Shown here: piece after piece, positions 17,662-26,390 of the stretch
Layout of the letters: each line of letters starts with the position of its first letter
Position numbering within the stretch: the first letter of the stretch is position 1
NCBI GenBank assembly: GCA_963662705.2
Contig: OY759767.1
Coordinates: 5,084,001-5,148,000 of the forward strand
DNA: 64,000 nt
Reading direction: 5' to 3'
Source: JAPPHA01 sp963662705
Lineage (GTDB): Bacteria; Pseudomonadota; Alphaproteobacteria; Rhodobacterales; Rhodobacteraceae
Program-made: the position numbers and the translations under genes
Notes under the pieces: generated by a model
What the model saw: only the letters and a program-made list of their open reading frames with translations
Databases searched by the model: none
What the model was told of the DNA's origin: nothing

Positions 17662-18531
17662 ATGAGAAACGCATCCATAAACCTGGGGCTTGCAGGTCTT
17701 GCGATTGCAGCGGTCCTTGTTGCCACGTCGGCGCCGACCGAAAACAGTCGTGCATCCGATCTGGATAGGGAACAAGGACATTCAGGAATAGTTTCACTGG
17801 ACCTGCTTCACGGATGGCGGGAGCCGTCGGGGCGCCACATGGCGGCCATCAGGTTCAAGCTGGCGAAGGAGTGGAAAACATATTGGCGTTCTCCGGGCCA
17901 GTTCGGCTTTCCTCCTCAATTCGACTGGGCCGACTCGATGAACCTCGAGGCCCTCAGGTTTCATTGGCCGACTCCCCGGGTATTCGACTCTTACGGACTG
18001 CGCGTCGTCGGATATGACAACGAACTGATCCTGCCGGTCGAATTGTCCCCGGCGCATTCCGGAGACGACATTCATCTCGATCTCGTGATCGAGTTCGGCG
18101 TCTGCAGGGACATTTGCATTCCGGTCAAGTCGCGAGTCGCGAACCTGCTCAGCGACCTGCGAACCAGTCACAGGCGAACCATCGAGGAAGCGCTGGGGAA
18201 AACCGCGGTCGCACCGCATCGGGCGGGATTTCGGCACCTGGGATGCCACGTCAGAAAAGTCGATCGGAGCTTCGTTGTTACTTCGCACATCGGCGTCGGC
18301 GCCAACCTCGGAAACCCGGTCGAGGCGATATTCGAACTTGGCGATGGACAGGCCGCCTGGATCGAACCCGGCGAGACCGTGGTCTCCGGCTCCCGGATTG
18401 TCGCCAACGCGGGAATCGTGCCTTACCAGATGGACGGGTTCATCCTGGATCGTTCAAGAATCGTTATGACCGTGCTGGGAGGCGAACGTGCGGTCGAGTT
18501 TTCCGGTTGTACCGAACCCACCGACAGGTGA
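17662..18531 (+). CDS. DsbD N-terminal-domain (thiol-disulfide interchange-like) secreted protein
   Basis: 289 residues with a signal peptide (MRNASINLGLAGLAIAAVLV, cleaved near SRA). The domain matches the DsbD/ScsB alpha region: AIRFKLAKEWKTYWRSPGQFG, then WPTPRVFDSYGLRVVGY and the cysteine pair in FGVCRDICIPV near 155. It probably accepts or passes electrons in the periplasm. It lacks the membrane and thioredoxin domains of full DsbD. ATG 17662 fits the signal peptide; the longer frame adds 14 residues. Convergent with the RND pump gene. Confidence 0.82.
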   Translation: MRNASINLGLAGLAIAAVLVATSAPTENSRASDLDREQGHSGIVSLDLLHGWREPSGRHMAAIRFKLAKEWKTYWRSPGQFGFPPQFDWADSMNLEALRFHWPTPRVFDSYGLRVVGYDNELILPVELSPAHSGDDIHLDLVIEFGVCRDICIPVKSRVANLLSDLRTSHRRTIEEALGKTAVAPHRAGFRHLGCHVRKVDRSFVVTSHIGVGANLGNPVEAIFELGDGQAAWIEPGETVVSGSRIVANAGIVPYQMDGFILDRSRIVMTVLGGERAVEFSGCTEPTDR

Positions 18532-18550
18532 CGCCACAACATCGATGAGG

Positions 18551-21500
18551 TCAATTGCGCCGGGGCCTCAACCCAAAGATAGCCACCGCTGCCAGAAGTG
18601 ACACGACCAGGACTCCGGCGATGCCGCTGAACATCGCGAGGAGCGCCGTGATTCGGTCCGGCAGGTCGACCGGCGAATACGGCTGCAACCATGGGTGGAG
18701 TTCACTGGTCACCGCCAGGTAGCCGGTCGTTCCGACAACGACGGCCGCGGAAAGGGCGGTGGCCGCGACAAGCACGAACCGGCCAGCCATTCCGATCCGC
18801 CTGTCACCCAGCCCGCGCCTGAAAGCCAGCATGAACCCCGCAATGTCCTTCTGTACGGCCAGGAGTGCAGGAACCAGGAAAAGCAGGATGACCATGCCGA
18901 ACCCAAGGCCATAACTCAGCGTGATCACCGTCGGTTTGAGGAACAGGGCCTGCCGCGAGGACTCGAACAGGAGCGGAAGCAGCCCGAGAACCGTCGTCAG
19001 GGTCGTCAGAAGTATCGGGCGAAACCGGTCGCATGCAGCATCGACAATTGCAGGGAACAACGCCCGTGACCTGCTGTAGTCGTCGACAGTGGAAATCAGG
19101 ACAATCGAGTCATTGATGATGATTCCGGACAGTCCGATCAGCCCGACAATCGAGAATATGGAAAACGGCACCTCCCAATGGTGATGGCCAAAGATGGCCC
19201 CGACAAGACCGAAGGGAATGATCGCCAGTACGAGGAGTGGACGAATCCAGCTCGCGAATATCCAGACAAGCGTCAGGTAGATCCCCAGGAGACAGAGTGC
19301 GTATCCGTAAGACGCTTCGCCCAGGAATCGGGACTCCTGTTCGGCCAGGCCCGACAGAGCGTAGGTAATCCCGTATTCGCTTGCGACCCCGGGAAGAATT
19401 CGGTCTTCAAGCTCGATCCGGATCTCCTCCGCGTGCGCGGGATCATCCTCCGAAATGTCTCCGGTTACGGTGACAACCCGGTGACCGTCCTCCCGGCGCA
19501 CCGCAGAGAACCCGAGGCGCGTCGAAACGGACACGATGTCCGACAGGGGAACATAATCTCCCGTCATCGTCCGAAGACGGGTGCGATCCAGGAAATCCGC
19601 GGTAAGTTCGGATTCGGGCAACCGCACGATAACTTCCGTGGTTCGGGACCCTACGGGAAACCGGGCCGCCATGATTCCGTTCAACCGGTTCCGCAATTCC
19701 GCGCCTATGGAGTCGATCGTGAAGCCGAGGGCACGACCTTGCGGGGTCAGGTCGAGGATGAGTTCTTCCTTGTCATAGGCAAGATTATCCTCCAGCCCCG
19801 ATACCGCCGGAAACGTGAGAAGCGCTTGCTGCACCGACTCGGAAGCCGCCTTCAAGGCCTCGGAGTCACCGCCCCTGAGGTCCACGGACAGCGCGTCGCC
19901 ACCCGGTCCGGAGCGCCAGCCCCGGAAACTGAGGGTCTCCAACAGGGGATGCCGCCTGACCTCTTCCTGCAGGGCGGACACGAAGGCAAAGGACGTATAG
20001 GGCCTGGAATCGGCGTCGATCAGCTCGACGGCTATTGATCCGAGTTGGTCCTGGTCCTTGGTATCAGCGCCGGCGAGGCCCCTGCCCGTCGTGCCCCCGA
20101 TCTCCGCAATGGAGAACGTCACCGGGTTGGTGCCGTACCGGTTCTCGAATTCCCGGGCGGTCACGTCGACGGCGCGCTGCAGTTCCTCGACCACGGAGCG
20201 GGTATCCTCCCTTGTCGCGCCGGGCAGCATGGCGAAATTCCCTGAAACCGACCCGGTTTCGGGAGCATTGAAGAACCTGAAGACAACATCCCCCCTGACC
20301 AGCAGTGCCGCCTGCGACGCCAGCAGGAAGATGCAGCCGGCCAGGACAGGGTACCGCAGGAAGAGCACCCAGGTCATGAACCGCCGGAAAACCGTACTCC
20401 GGAACCAGACGAATACCCGGTTGAACAAGACATTCGGCCAGTCGTACCAGTGCCGCCTGGAAACGCTGACCAGCGCATGGCTCATGTGCCTGGGAAGAAT
20501 GAAAAAACACTCCACCAGCGATGCGGCAAGTACCGCAATCACCGTGAACGGAAGGTCGACGATCAGGTTGCCGAAACGCCCGCCAATCGCCGTCAGGCCG
20601 AAAAAGGCGATGATCGTCGTGACGGTCGCGGAAAACACCAGGGGAGCCATGCGGATTGCCGCATTTTCAGCCGCGGTCGCCGGAGTTTCGCCCAGGTGCC
20701 GGTGACGGAAATCCGCGTGTTCGCCAACGACGATGGCGTCATCGACCACGAAACCGAGGCAGATGATCAGTGCGAACAGCGAGACCATGTTGATCGTCAG
20801 GCCGGCGGCAAACATCACCGCCACGGCCGAGAGCATGGCGACCGGAATCCCGGCCGCGACCCAGAATGCGGTGCGGGCGTTCAGGAAAAGAAACAGCAGG
20901 CAGACGACCAGGACCAGGCCGAGCAGCCCGTTGTCCAGCAGAACACCGAGCCGCTCCGAAATCGCTTCAGCCCGGGTTCGAATCAATTCGATCGTGACAC
21001 CGTCCGGCAGGGTCAATTGCAATTCACGTGCAGCGTCCTCGACCTGTTCCTGCATGCGAATGGCGTCACCAAAGTCGGCACGGTCGACGCGAATCGACAC
21101 CGCCGGGTTCTTTCCGACGAAATAACTGCGCCCCTGCCCGGACCCGGAATCATTGACCTCGGCGATGTCCCCAACCATCAGCATCGACCCGTCCGGCAAC
21201 AGCCTGAGTATGACGTTCCGGATCTCGTCCGCGGTCCGTTTCTCGATCCCCGTCCGAACCCGGGTCGCGCCTCCGGCCACGTCACCGGCCGGGTCCGCCG
21301 ACGTTTCCTCGGAAATCGCTGCCGCGATTTCCCTGAGCGTGATGTCGTTCCGGATCAGCGATATCTCCGAAACATTGACGACGATTTCCGGTTCATCGAC
21401 ACCCCGGATTGTCGTTCGCGTTATTCCCCGCCGAAACAGTTCTGCCACGAATTCATCGGCAAAACGCTGTAACTGTTCGCCCGATACTGGCCCCGAAATG

Positions 21501-21946
21501 ATGACATCGGTAACCCTGTCGCGCCAGGCGTTGCGGCGGACGGCCGGCTCCTCGACCCCGTCCGGAAAACCGGTCACCCCTTCGACCGCGACCTTGACAT
21601 CGTCTGCCGCCCTGCCCATGTCCCAGCCCGGTTCGAAGTCGAGCCTGATCGTCGCCGACCCTTCACGCGCCGTGCTGCTCGTTCCCTCGATGCCCTCGAT
21701 ATCGAGAAGCGCCGGCTCGAGCAGTGAAACAACGGCCTGGTCCATGTCTTCGGGTCCGGCCCCGTCCCACTGGACCGACACGCGAACGCTGTCGATGACC
21801 ACGTCCGGGAAGAACTGCGAACGGATCTGGGTCATCGACGCAAGGCCAAGAACGACCATCGCCAACAGCACGAGATTTGCCGCGGTTCGGTGCCTGGCAA
21901 AATAAGCGATCACGCCCCGCCAACCTGCCAGTGTTGTCGTGGCCAT
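18551..21946 (-). CDS. RND efflux transporter permease (HAE1/AcrB-like)
   Basis: 1131 residues, inner-membrane proton-driven pump. Twelve membrane helices fall in the usual 1+5+1+5 pattern. N-terminal helix NLVLLAMVVLGLAS; FALIICLGFVVDDAIVVGEH in helix 4 carries the paired acidic proton-relay residues (DD); SIVGLIGLSGIIINDSIVL lies in the second half. Large periplasmic porter loops lie between. It lies 9 bases downstream of its adaptor gene, so the two form one transcription unit. No outer-membrane factor gene is adjacent. Confidence 0.92.
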   Translation of the reverse strand: MATTTLAGWRGVIAYFARHRTAANLVLLAMVVLGLASMTQIRSQFFPDVVIDSVRVSVQWDGAGPEDMDQAVVSLLEPALLDIEGIEGTSSTAREGSATIRLDFEPGWDMGRAADDVKVAVEGVTGFPDGVEEPAVRRNAWRDRVTDVIISGPVSGEQLQRFADEFVAELFRRGITRTTIRGVDEPEIVVNVSEISLIRNDITLREIAAAISEETSADPAGDVAGGATRVRTGIEKRTADEIRNVILRLLPDGSMLMVGDIAEVNDSGSGQGRSYFVGKNPAVSIRVDRADFGDAIRMQEQVEDAARELQLTLPDGVTIELIRTRAEAISERLGVLLDNGLLGLVLVVCLLFLFLNARTAFWVAAGIPVAMLSAVAVMFAAGLTINMVSLFALIICLGFVVDDAIVVGEHADFRHRHLGETPATAAENAAIRMAPLVFSATVTTIIAFFGLTAIGGRFGNLIVDLPFTVIAVLAASLVECFFILPRHMSHALVSVSRRHWYDWPNVLFNRVFVWFRSTVFRRFMTWVLFLRYPVLAGCIFLLASQAALLVRGDVVFRFFNAPETGSVSGNFAMLPGATREDTRSVVEELQRAVDVTAREFENRYGTNPVTFSIAEIGGTTGRGLAGADTKDQDQLGSIAVELIDADSRPYTSFAFVSALQEEVRRHPLLETLSFRGWRSGPGGDALSVDLRGGDSEALKAASESVQQALLTFPAVSGLEDNLAYDKEELILDLTPQGRALGFTIDSIGAELRNRLNGIMAARFPVGSRTTEVIVRLPESELTADFLDRTRLRTMTGDYVPLSDIVSVSTRLGFSAVRREDGHRVVTVTGDISEDDPAHAEEIRIELEDRILPGVASEYGITYALSGLAEQESRFLGEASYGYALCLLGIYLTLVWIFASWIRPLLVLAIIPFGLVGAIFGHHHWEVPFSIFSIVGLIGLSGIIINDSIVLISTVDDYSRSRALFPAIVDAACDRFRPILLTTLTTVLGLLPLLFESSRQALFLKPTVITLSYGLGFGMVILLFLVPALLAVQKDIAGFMLAFRRGLGDRRIGMAGRFVLVAATALSAAVVVGTTGYLAVTSELHPWLQPYSPVDLPDRITALLAMFSGIAGVLVVSLLAAVAIFGLRPRRN

Positions 21947-21955
21947 GCCTGGTCC

Positions 21956-23668
21956 TCAGCCTCCGATACGGGATCGAAGCCGATCAACGAGATCCCGGGG
22001 AACTTTCGGCTCGGCAAGCGCCCTCAGGATGCTGGTCTTCCTGTCATCCGGCATCCTCGTGTTTCCTTCGACGAATGCGACCATCGCTTGCCGCTCTTCG
22101 TCGGAAATCGCGATCGTCTCCGGTTCATCGCTCGCGGTACCGGAAGCCACCGGAACCGCGTCCTGACCGGACCGCCCTCCCGGACTTCCCCGATCTGATC
22201 CCCGGTTGCCGGAAAAGCGTGCGGCCATCCCCCGCAGGCGTCCAGCCGTCTGGGCGGGAACTTTCCCTTCCCGGACCTGGGCCAGGAGACGATCCCTGAC
22301 TTCCCTCGGCATCCGGGTGTTGGCCTGGATGGCAGCGACCATGGCATTCTGTTCTTCGGCCGACAGCTCCACGACCACCACTTCCTCGAATTCCGGCGCG
22401 TCGGGCTGTCTCGGCTGGATCCTGATTCCCGCACCAAGTTGCGGAACGCGTTCCAGCACGATGGTCTCGCCATCGAGTCCTTCTCCTTCGACCACGAACG
22501 AGTCGCGCTGCTTGCGAAGCACTGCGACCGCCAGGGACCGGAGTCGATTACCTTCACCGAGCGCAAGGACTTCATTCGTTGACGAGACCGCAGTTGCAGG
22601 AATGACCGCAACGTTCTTCAGTTCGGGTTCCTGGATCAACACGGTGACGAAATCCCCCGGCCGCAGGAAGGCCGCTGCCGCCTCTCCCAGGCTTGCATAG
22701 AGCTCACGACCCGTCTGACCCTCGCCAACCGATGCTCCGGCCCGGCTGATCCGCGTCTTGACCCCGGTTTCCGCCGGGCCGAACAAGACCTCGATCCCGA
22801 CCGCCTCGAGTCCGCCATTCGCTGTGACAAGCCGCTCGAATTCCCGGCTGGAAACCCGAAACACAACTTCGAGCGCGGTCGGATCAATCAGCTGCCCGAG
22901 GTTCTCGTTTGCGTTGACGAGTTCCCCGAGAACATTCGTGATGCCCGTCAGAACCCCCGCAAATTCCGCCGTCATCCGCGTGTCTTCAAGTTGCCGCCCG
23001 GCTTCAGACAGGGAGATTTCCTGCCGTGCCAACCCGAGGCGGGCACGTTCGATCCGGGCACTGGCCTGTGACAGGCTGATCCGTTTGCCGACCACGCTTT
23101 GTTCGGCCGCAGTGGCCGCCAGCCGGGCCGTTTCGAGTGCCGACTCGGTGCCGACGCCCCGCTCGTTCAGGGCGTTCTGACGTTCCAGAGCGCTGAGGCG
23201 CAGATCAAGCTGGGTTTCGGCCGCCTCAAGATCATGCCCCGCGAGCCCGAGCGCAATCCCAGCATCCTTGAGTTCCGCGTTCGCCTCGGCCACTGCAGCT
23301 TCGGCAAGTCGAAAACGGGCCTGCGCCGCAGCCGGGTCGGTTCGAAAGAGGAGCTCCCCTGAATCGACAACGCCGCCTTCGCGAAAATTGTCGGAGAGTT
23401 CGACGATCGCGCCGCTTGACGCAGCGCGCAATTCCATGGTCCGACCACTTCGTACCTCCCCGAATGTTTCGATGACCGGCCGAATGTCCTGCAACGCTAA
23501 TTTCGCGACATTGGCAGAGAAAGACCTCTCCCGGGCCATTCGCGGCCGGTTGCCCGAATCCTGTTTGGCCTCGAACGCCGAGTGAAGCGTGCTCACGGCC
23601 ATGATCAGCAACCCCGAAGTTGCTGCCAACAGGCCCAAGCCAACCAACGCCCGGATCAGGAATCTCAT
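21956..23668 (-). CDS. RND efflux periplasmic adaptor with repeated C-terminal extension
   Basis: 570-residue membrane-fusion protein: N-terminal anchor (LVGLGLLAATSGLLIM), lipoyl half-domains around RAASSGAIVELSDNFREGGVV, a coiled-coil hairpin (about 110-220), then beta-barrel and membrane-proximal parts. Ordinary adaptors end near residue 400. This one continues with two related segments, 435-481 (LSAEEQNAMVAAIQANTRMP) and 521-570 (ISDEERQAMVAFVEGNTRMP), joined by a Gly/Ser-rich linker. It connects the pump to an outer-membrane channel. The extension's role is unknown. Confidence 0.88.
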   Translation of the reverse strand: MRFLIRALVGLGLLAATSGLLIMAVSTLHSAFEAKQDSGNRPRMARERSFSANVAKLALQDIRPVIETFGEVRSGRTMELRAASSGAIVELSDNFREGGVVDSGELLFRTDPAAAQARFRLAEAAVAEANAELKDAGIALGLAGHDLEAAETQLDLRLSALERQNALNERGVGTESALETARLAATAAEQSVVGKRISLSQASARIERARLGLARQEISLSEAGRQLEDTRMTAEFAGVLTGITNVLGELVNANENLGQLIDPTALEVVFRVSSREFERLVTANGGLEAVGIEVLFGPAETGVKTRISRAGASVGEGQTGRELYASLGEAAAAFLRPGDFVTVLIQEPELKNVAVIPATAVSSTNEVLALGEGNRLRSLAVAVLRKQRDSFVVEGEGLDGETIVLERVPQLGAGIRIQPRQPDAPEFEEVVVVELSAEEQNAMVAAIQANTRMPREVRDRLLAQVREGKVPAQTAGRLRGMAARFSGNRGSDRGSPGGRSGQDAVPVASGTASDEPETIAISDEERQAMVAFVEGNTRMPDDRKTSILRALAEPKVPRDLVDRLRSRIGG

Positions 23669-23805
23669 CGAATCCTCCGAGCCTATTCAAGCGAACCGTA
23701 CAGTCATACTCCAGAGTTTATACGAAATTACGGCAAATTTCCGTCGCATTTCCAGCTTCACGGCCTCCCCGGCGGCAAGACCCGGGGCAATCGCCGAAAC
23801 GCATT

Positions 23806-24342
23806 TCATTTTCTGCGCATGTTTTCTTCGAGCCGGGGCATGATTTCGACGAAGTTGCATGGCCGGTGACGGTAGTCCAGCTGATGAACCAGGATCTCAT
23901 CCCAGCCGTCCTTGCATGCGCCCGGACTGCCCGGGAGCGCAAAGAGATATGTCCCCCCGGCCACGCCGGCGCAGGCGCGTGACTGAACCGCGGAAGTTCC
24001 GATCTTTTTCGTGGAAACCAGGGTGAACATCGTCTGGAACGCGTCGATTTCCTTTTCGTAGACATCCCGATGCGACTCGACCGTCACGTCCCGGCCGGTA
24101 AGACCGGTTCCGCCCGTCGTGATCACTGCATCGACTGCCGGGTCATCGCACCAGCGGCGCAACTGGGACGCGATGCGGACACGATCGTCGGGGAGGATCT
24201 TCCGGTCTGCCAGATGATGACCCGAGTCGCGAATCCGATCGGCAAGGAGCGCGCCGGAACGATCATCCTCGAGCGTTCGCGTGTCCGAGACCGCCAGAAC
24301 GGCGATACGGACCCTTACGAACGGCCGATCGACCTCGGTCAT
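23806..24342 (-). CDS. moaB: Molybdenum cofactor biosynthesis protein B (MoaB)
   Basis: 178 residues of the MoCF-binding family. RIAVLAVSDTRTLEDDRSG opens the fold, ITTGGTGLTGRDVT near residue 75 is the molybdopterin-binding loop, and LFALPGSPGAC near 135 is the second conserved loop. It is expected to adenylylate or bind molybdopterin in the cytoplasm. The start codon overlaps the udg stop by 4 bases, so the pair is translationally coupled, a gene order common in this group. moaE and moaD lie about 12 kb away. Confidence 0.9.
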   Translation of the reverse strand: MTEVDRPFVRVRIAVLAVSDTRTLEDDRSGALLADRIRDSGHHLADRKILPDDRVRIASQLRRWCDDPAVDAVITTGGTGLTGRDVTVESHRDVYEKEIDAFQTMFTLVSTKKIGTSAVQSRACAGVAGGTYLFALPGSPGACKDGWDEILVHQLDYRHRPCNFVEIMPRLEENMRRK

Positions 24343-25187
24343 GGCGACAACCTTTCCCTGATTGCCAGCAGGTCAGACCAGGATTCACGTTTCTTGAGTC
24401 CATCCCTGAGCAGCGCCGCCGGGTGGAACATCGGCATCACCGGTTTTCCCATCGCCTCTGTCCAGTGGCCGCGGAGTCGCGTGATTCCCTTTCGGCCGAG
24501 GATGGCACCGCACGCCGTGTTCCCCATGAGCACAATGACCTCCGGATCGGCCAGTTCCACGTGTCTTTCGACAAACGGCATCAACATCCTCACTTCTTCG
24601 GTGGTCGGATCACGGTTGTTCGGCGGACGCCACGGAATAACATTGGTTATGTAGAGTGCCGACTCCGGGTTCGGAGACGATCGGGCCAGGCCAATGGATT
24701 CGAACATCCGGTCGAGCAGCCGACCGGCCCTTCCGACGAAAGGAAATCCCTTCCGATCCTCTTCCCTGCCCGGAGCCTCGCCCACGATCATCAGTCGGGC
24801 GTCCGGATTGCCGTCCGAAAACACGAAATTGCGGGCTCCTTTCTTGAGGTCACAGAACTCGAACGCGTCCATTGCCGCGCGAAGAGCCTCGAGATCGTCG
24901 CATCTCTCGGCCATGGCCTTCGCGATGGCCCGGGCCGGTTCGTTCTCTCCGCGCGATGTGTTTCCGGCACTGACCGGCACAGGGCTCGTTGATCGGGTCG
25001 GCATCACTGGGAGAGGCTCCGCCTGGGCAGATGCCCGTTTCGGCGCCACCTGGACATGCTGACTTCGGCGCGGTTCCGGCGCCAGGCGGGCCCGATCCAC
25101 GGGCTTTTCCCCGATGGCTTCGTCGACCCCCATTTCGAATTGCCATTCGAGCGCCGCGAGCAATTCGGCCCTGTCTTCAGTTGCCAT
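24339..25187 (-). CDS. Uracil-DNA glycosylase, family 4-like
   Basis: 282 residues. The UDG core starts at CDLKKGARNFVFSDGNPDAR, followed by the active-site loop GEAPGREEDRKGFPFVG and HPAALLR near the C-terminus. It removes uracil from DNA. The first CxxC pair of classical Fe-S family-4 enzymes reads C-x-x-K here, as in many alphaproteobacterial members. The N-terminal 100 residues are a low-complexity extension. ATG 25187 with GAGGGA upstream; the longer frame adds 43 residues not expected of the family. Divergent from pyrB. Confidence 0.87.
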   Translation of the reverse strand: MATEDRAELLAALEWQFEMGVDEAIGEKPVDRARLAPEPRRSQHVQVAPKRASAQAEPLPVMPTRSTSPVPVSAGNTSRGENEPARAIAKAMAERCDDLEALRAAMDAFEFCDLKKGARNFVFSDGNPDARLMIVGEAPGREEDRKGFPFVGRAGRLLDRMFESIGLARSSPNPESALYITNVIPWRPPNNRDPTTEEVRMLMPFVERHVELADPEVIVLMGNTACGAILGRKGITRLRGHWTEAMGKPVMPMFHPAALLRDGLKKRESWSDLLAIRERLSP

Positions 25188-25451
25188 GTTCGTCCCTCGC
25201 CGCAACGCCAGTATGCACCGCCGAGGCCAGTCATCGACGGGATGACGGCCTGGATGCCGAATTCCTGTTTCCAGTCCCTCTCCGCCACGTCCGCAGAGAT
25301 CACGATCTAATCCCAAAGAGTTCCAATGTTCAATATTGTTGCCCCGGCAGCGACAAACATTAGTCGGAAAAAGAACGGTCGCTGGTTTCGTCAGGACGCC
25401 TTGTTTGACCGGGCCGCATGAATTAATGGTGTCTCAGCGGTCAAATGAGCG

Positions 25452-26390
25452 ATGTTCATGGGGTTTTCAGCTCGGCACCTTTTGGGAATTGAACATCTCT
25501 CGAAACCCGATATCGAAGCCATTCTCGATCTCGCCGACACATACGTCGACTTCAACCGAAGGTCGACGAAACACTCCGACGTCCTCGCCGGCCTGACCCA
25601 GATCAACATGTTTTTCGAGGACTCGACCAGGACGCAATCGAGCTTCGAGCTCGCGGGCAAGCGTCTCGGGGCCGACGTCATGAACATGAACCTGAGGGCG
25701 AGTTCGGTCAGAAAGGGCGAGACGCTCATCGACACGGCGTTGACCCTGAACGCCATGAATCCCGACTTGCTGGTCATCAGGCATCCGAGTTCCGGAGCGG
25801 CCGACCTTCTTGCGGAGAAAGTCGAATGCGCCGTGCTCAATGCCGGCGACGGACGCCATGAACATCCGACACAGGCCTTGCTCGACGCGCTGACCATCCG
25901 GCGTGCACGGGAGCGGATGAATGGCCTTACGGTCGCGATCTGCGGCGATATCGCCCACAGCCGGGTCGCCAGATCGAACATTTTCCTGCTGTCGAAATTC
26001 GACAACCGGATTCGGCTGGTCGGGCCGCGCACCCTGATTCCGGCCGGAATCGAACGGCTCGGAGTCGAAGTCCACGACAACATGGAGGCGGGTCTGGAGG
26101 ACTGCCATGTGATCATGATGCTTCGCCTGCAGCGGGAGCGGATGAACGGCGGCTTCATTCCTTCCGAGCGCGAGTATTTCCACCGCTGGGGCCTTGGTCT
26201 GCGGCAGCTTGCCCGAGCACGCACTGACGCCATCGTGATGCATCCCGGGCCGATGAACCGCGGCGTCGAAATCGACAGCGAAATCGCCGACGACATCAAC
26301 CGCTCCGTAATTCGGGATCAGGTTGAAATGGGCGTCGCGGTCCGGATGGCTGCCATGACTCTTCTGGCGGAGTCCCGGTCCGAATGCTGA
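25452..26390 (+). CDS. pyrB: Aspartate carbamoyltransferase catalytic subunit
   Basis: 312 residues. The carbamoyl-phosphate loop FFEDSTRTQSSFE is at about 54-66, with GDGRHEHPTQALLDALT near 135 and MHPGPMNRGVEI near 260. It joins carbamoyl phosphate and aspartate to carbamoylaspartate, the second step of pyrimidine synthesis. Its stop overlaps the start of a degenerate dihydroorotase by 7 bases; such pairs assemble into one complex in other bacteria. The ATG two codons downstream (25458) is an equally good start. Confidence 0.94.
   Translation: MFMGFSARHLLGIEHLSKPDIEAILDLADTYVDFNRRSTKHSDVLAGLTQINMFFEDSTRTQSSFELAGKRLGADVMNMNLRASSVRKGETLIDTALTLNAMNPDLLVIRHPSSGAADLLAEKVECAVLNAGDGRHEHPTQALLDALTIRRARERMNGLTVAICGDIAHSRVARSNIFLLSKFDNRIRLVGPRTLIPAGIERLGVEVHDNMEAGLEDCHVIMMLRLQRERMNGGFIPSEREYFHRWGLGLRQLARARTDAIVMHPGPMNRGVEIDSEIADDINRSVIRDQVEMGVAVRMAAMTLLAESRSEC

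Noticed and set aside
17004..17768. Plus-strand frame of 254 codons before the DsbD-domain gene
   Set aside because: Composition is Arg/Ser/Pro/Thr-rich without any domain, it overlaps frames on the other strand, and it runs into the real gene's signal peptide in another frame.
20450..21472. Long plus-strand frame opposite the RND pump gene
   Set aside because: Antisense shadow of a highly conserved 1131-residue pump; the product has no hydrophobic or domain pattern.
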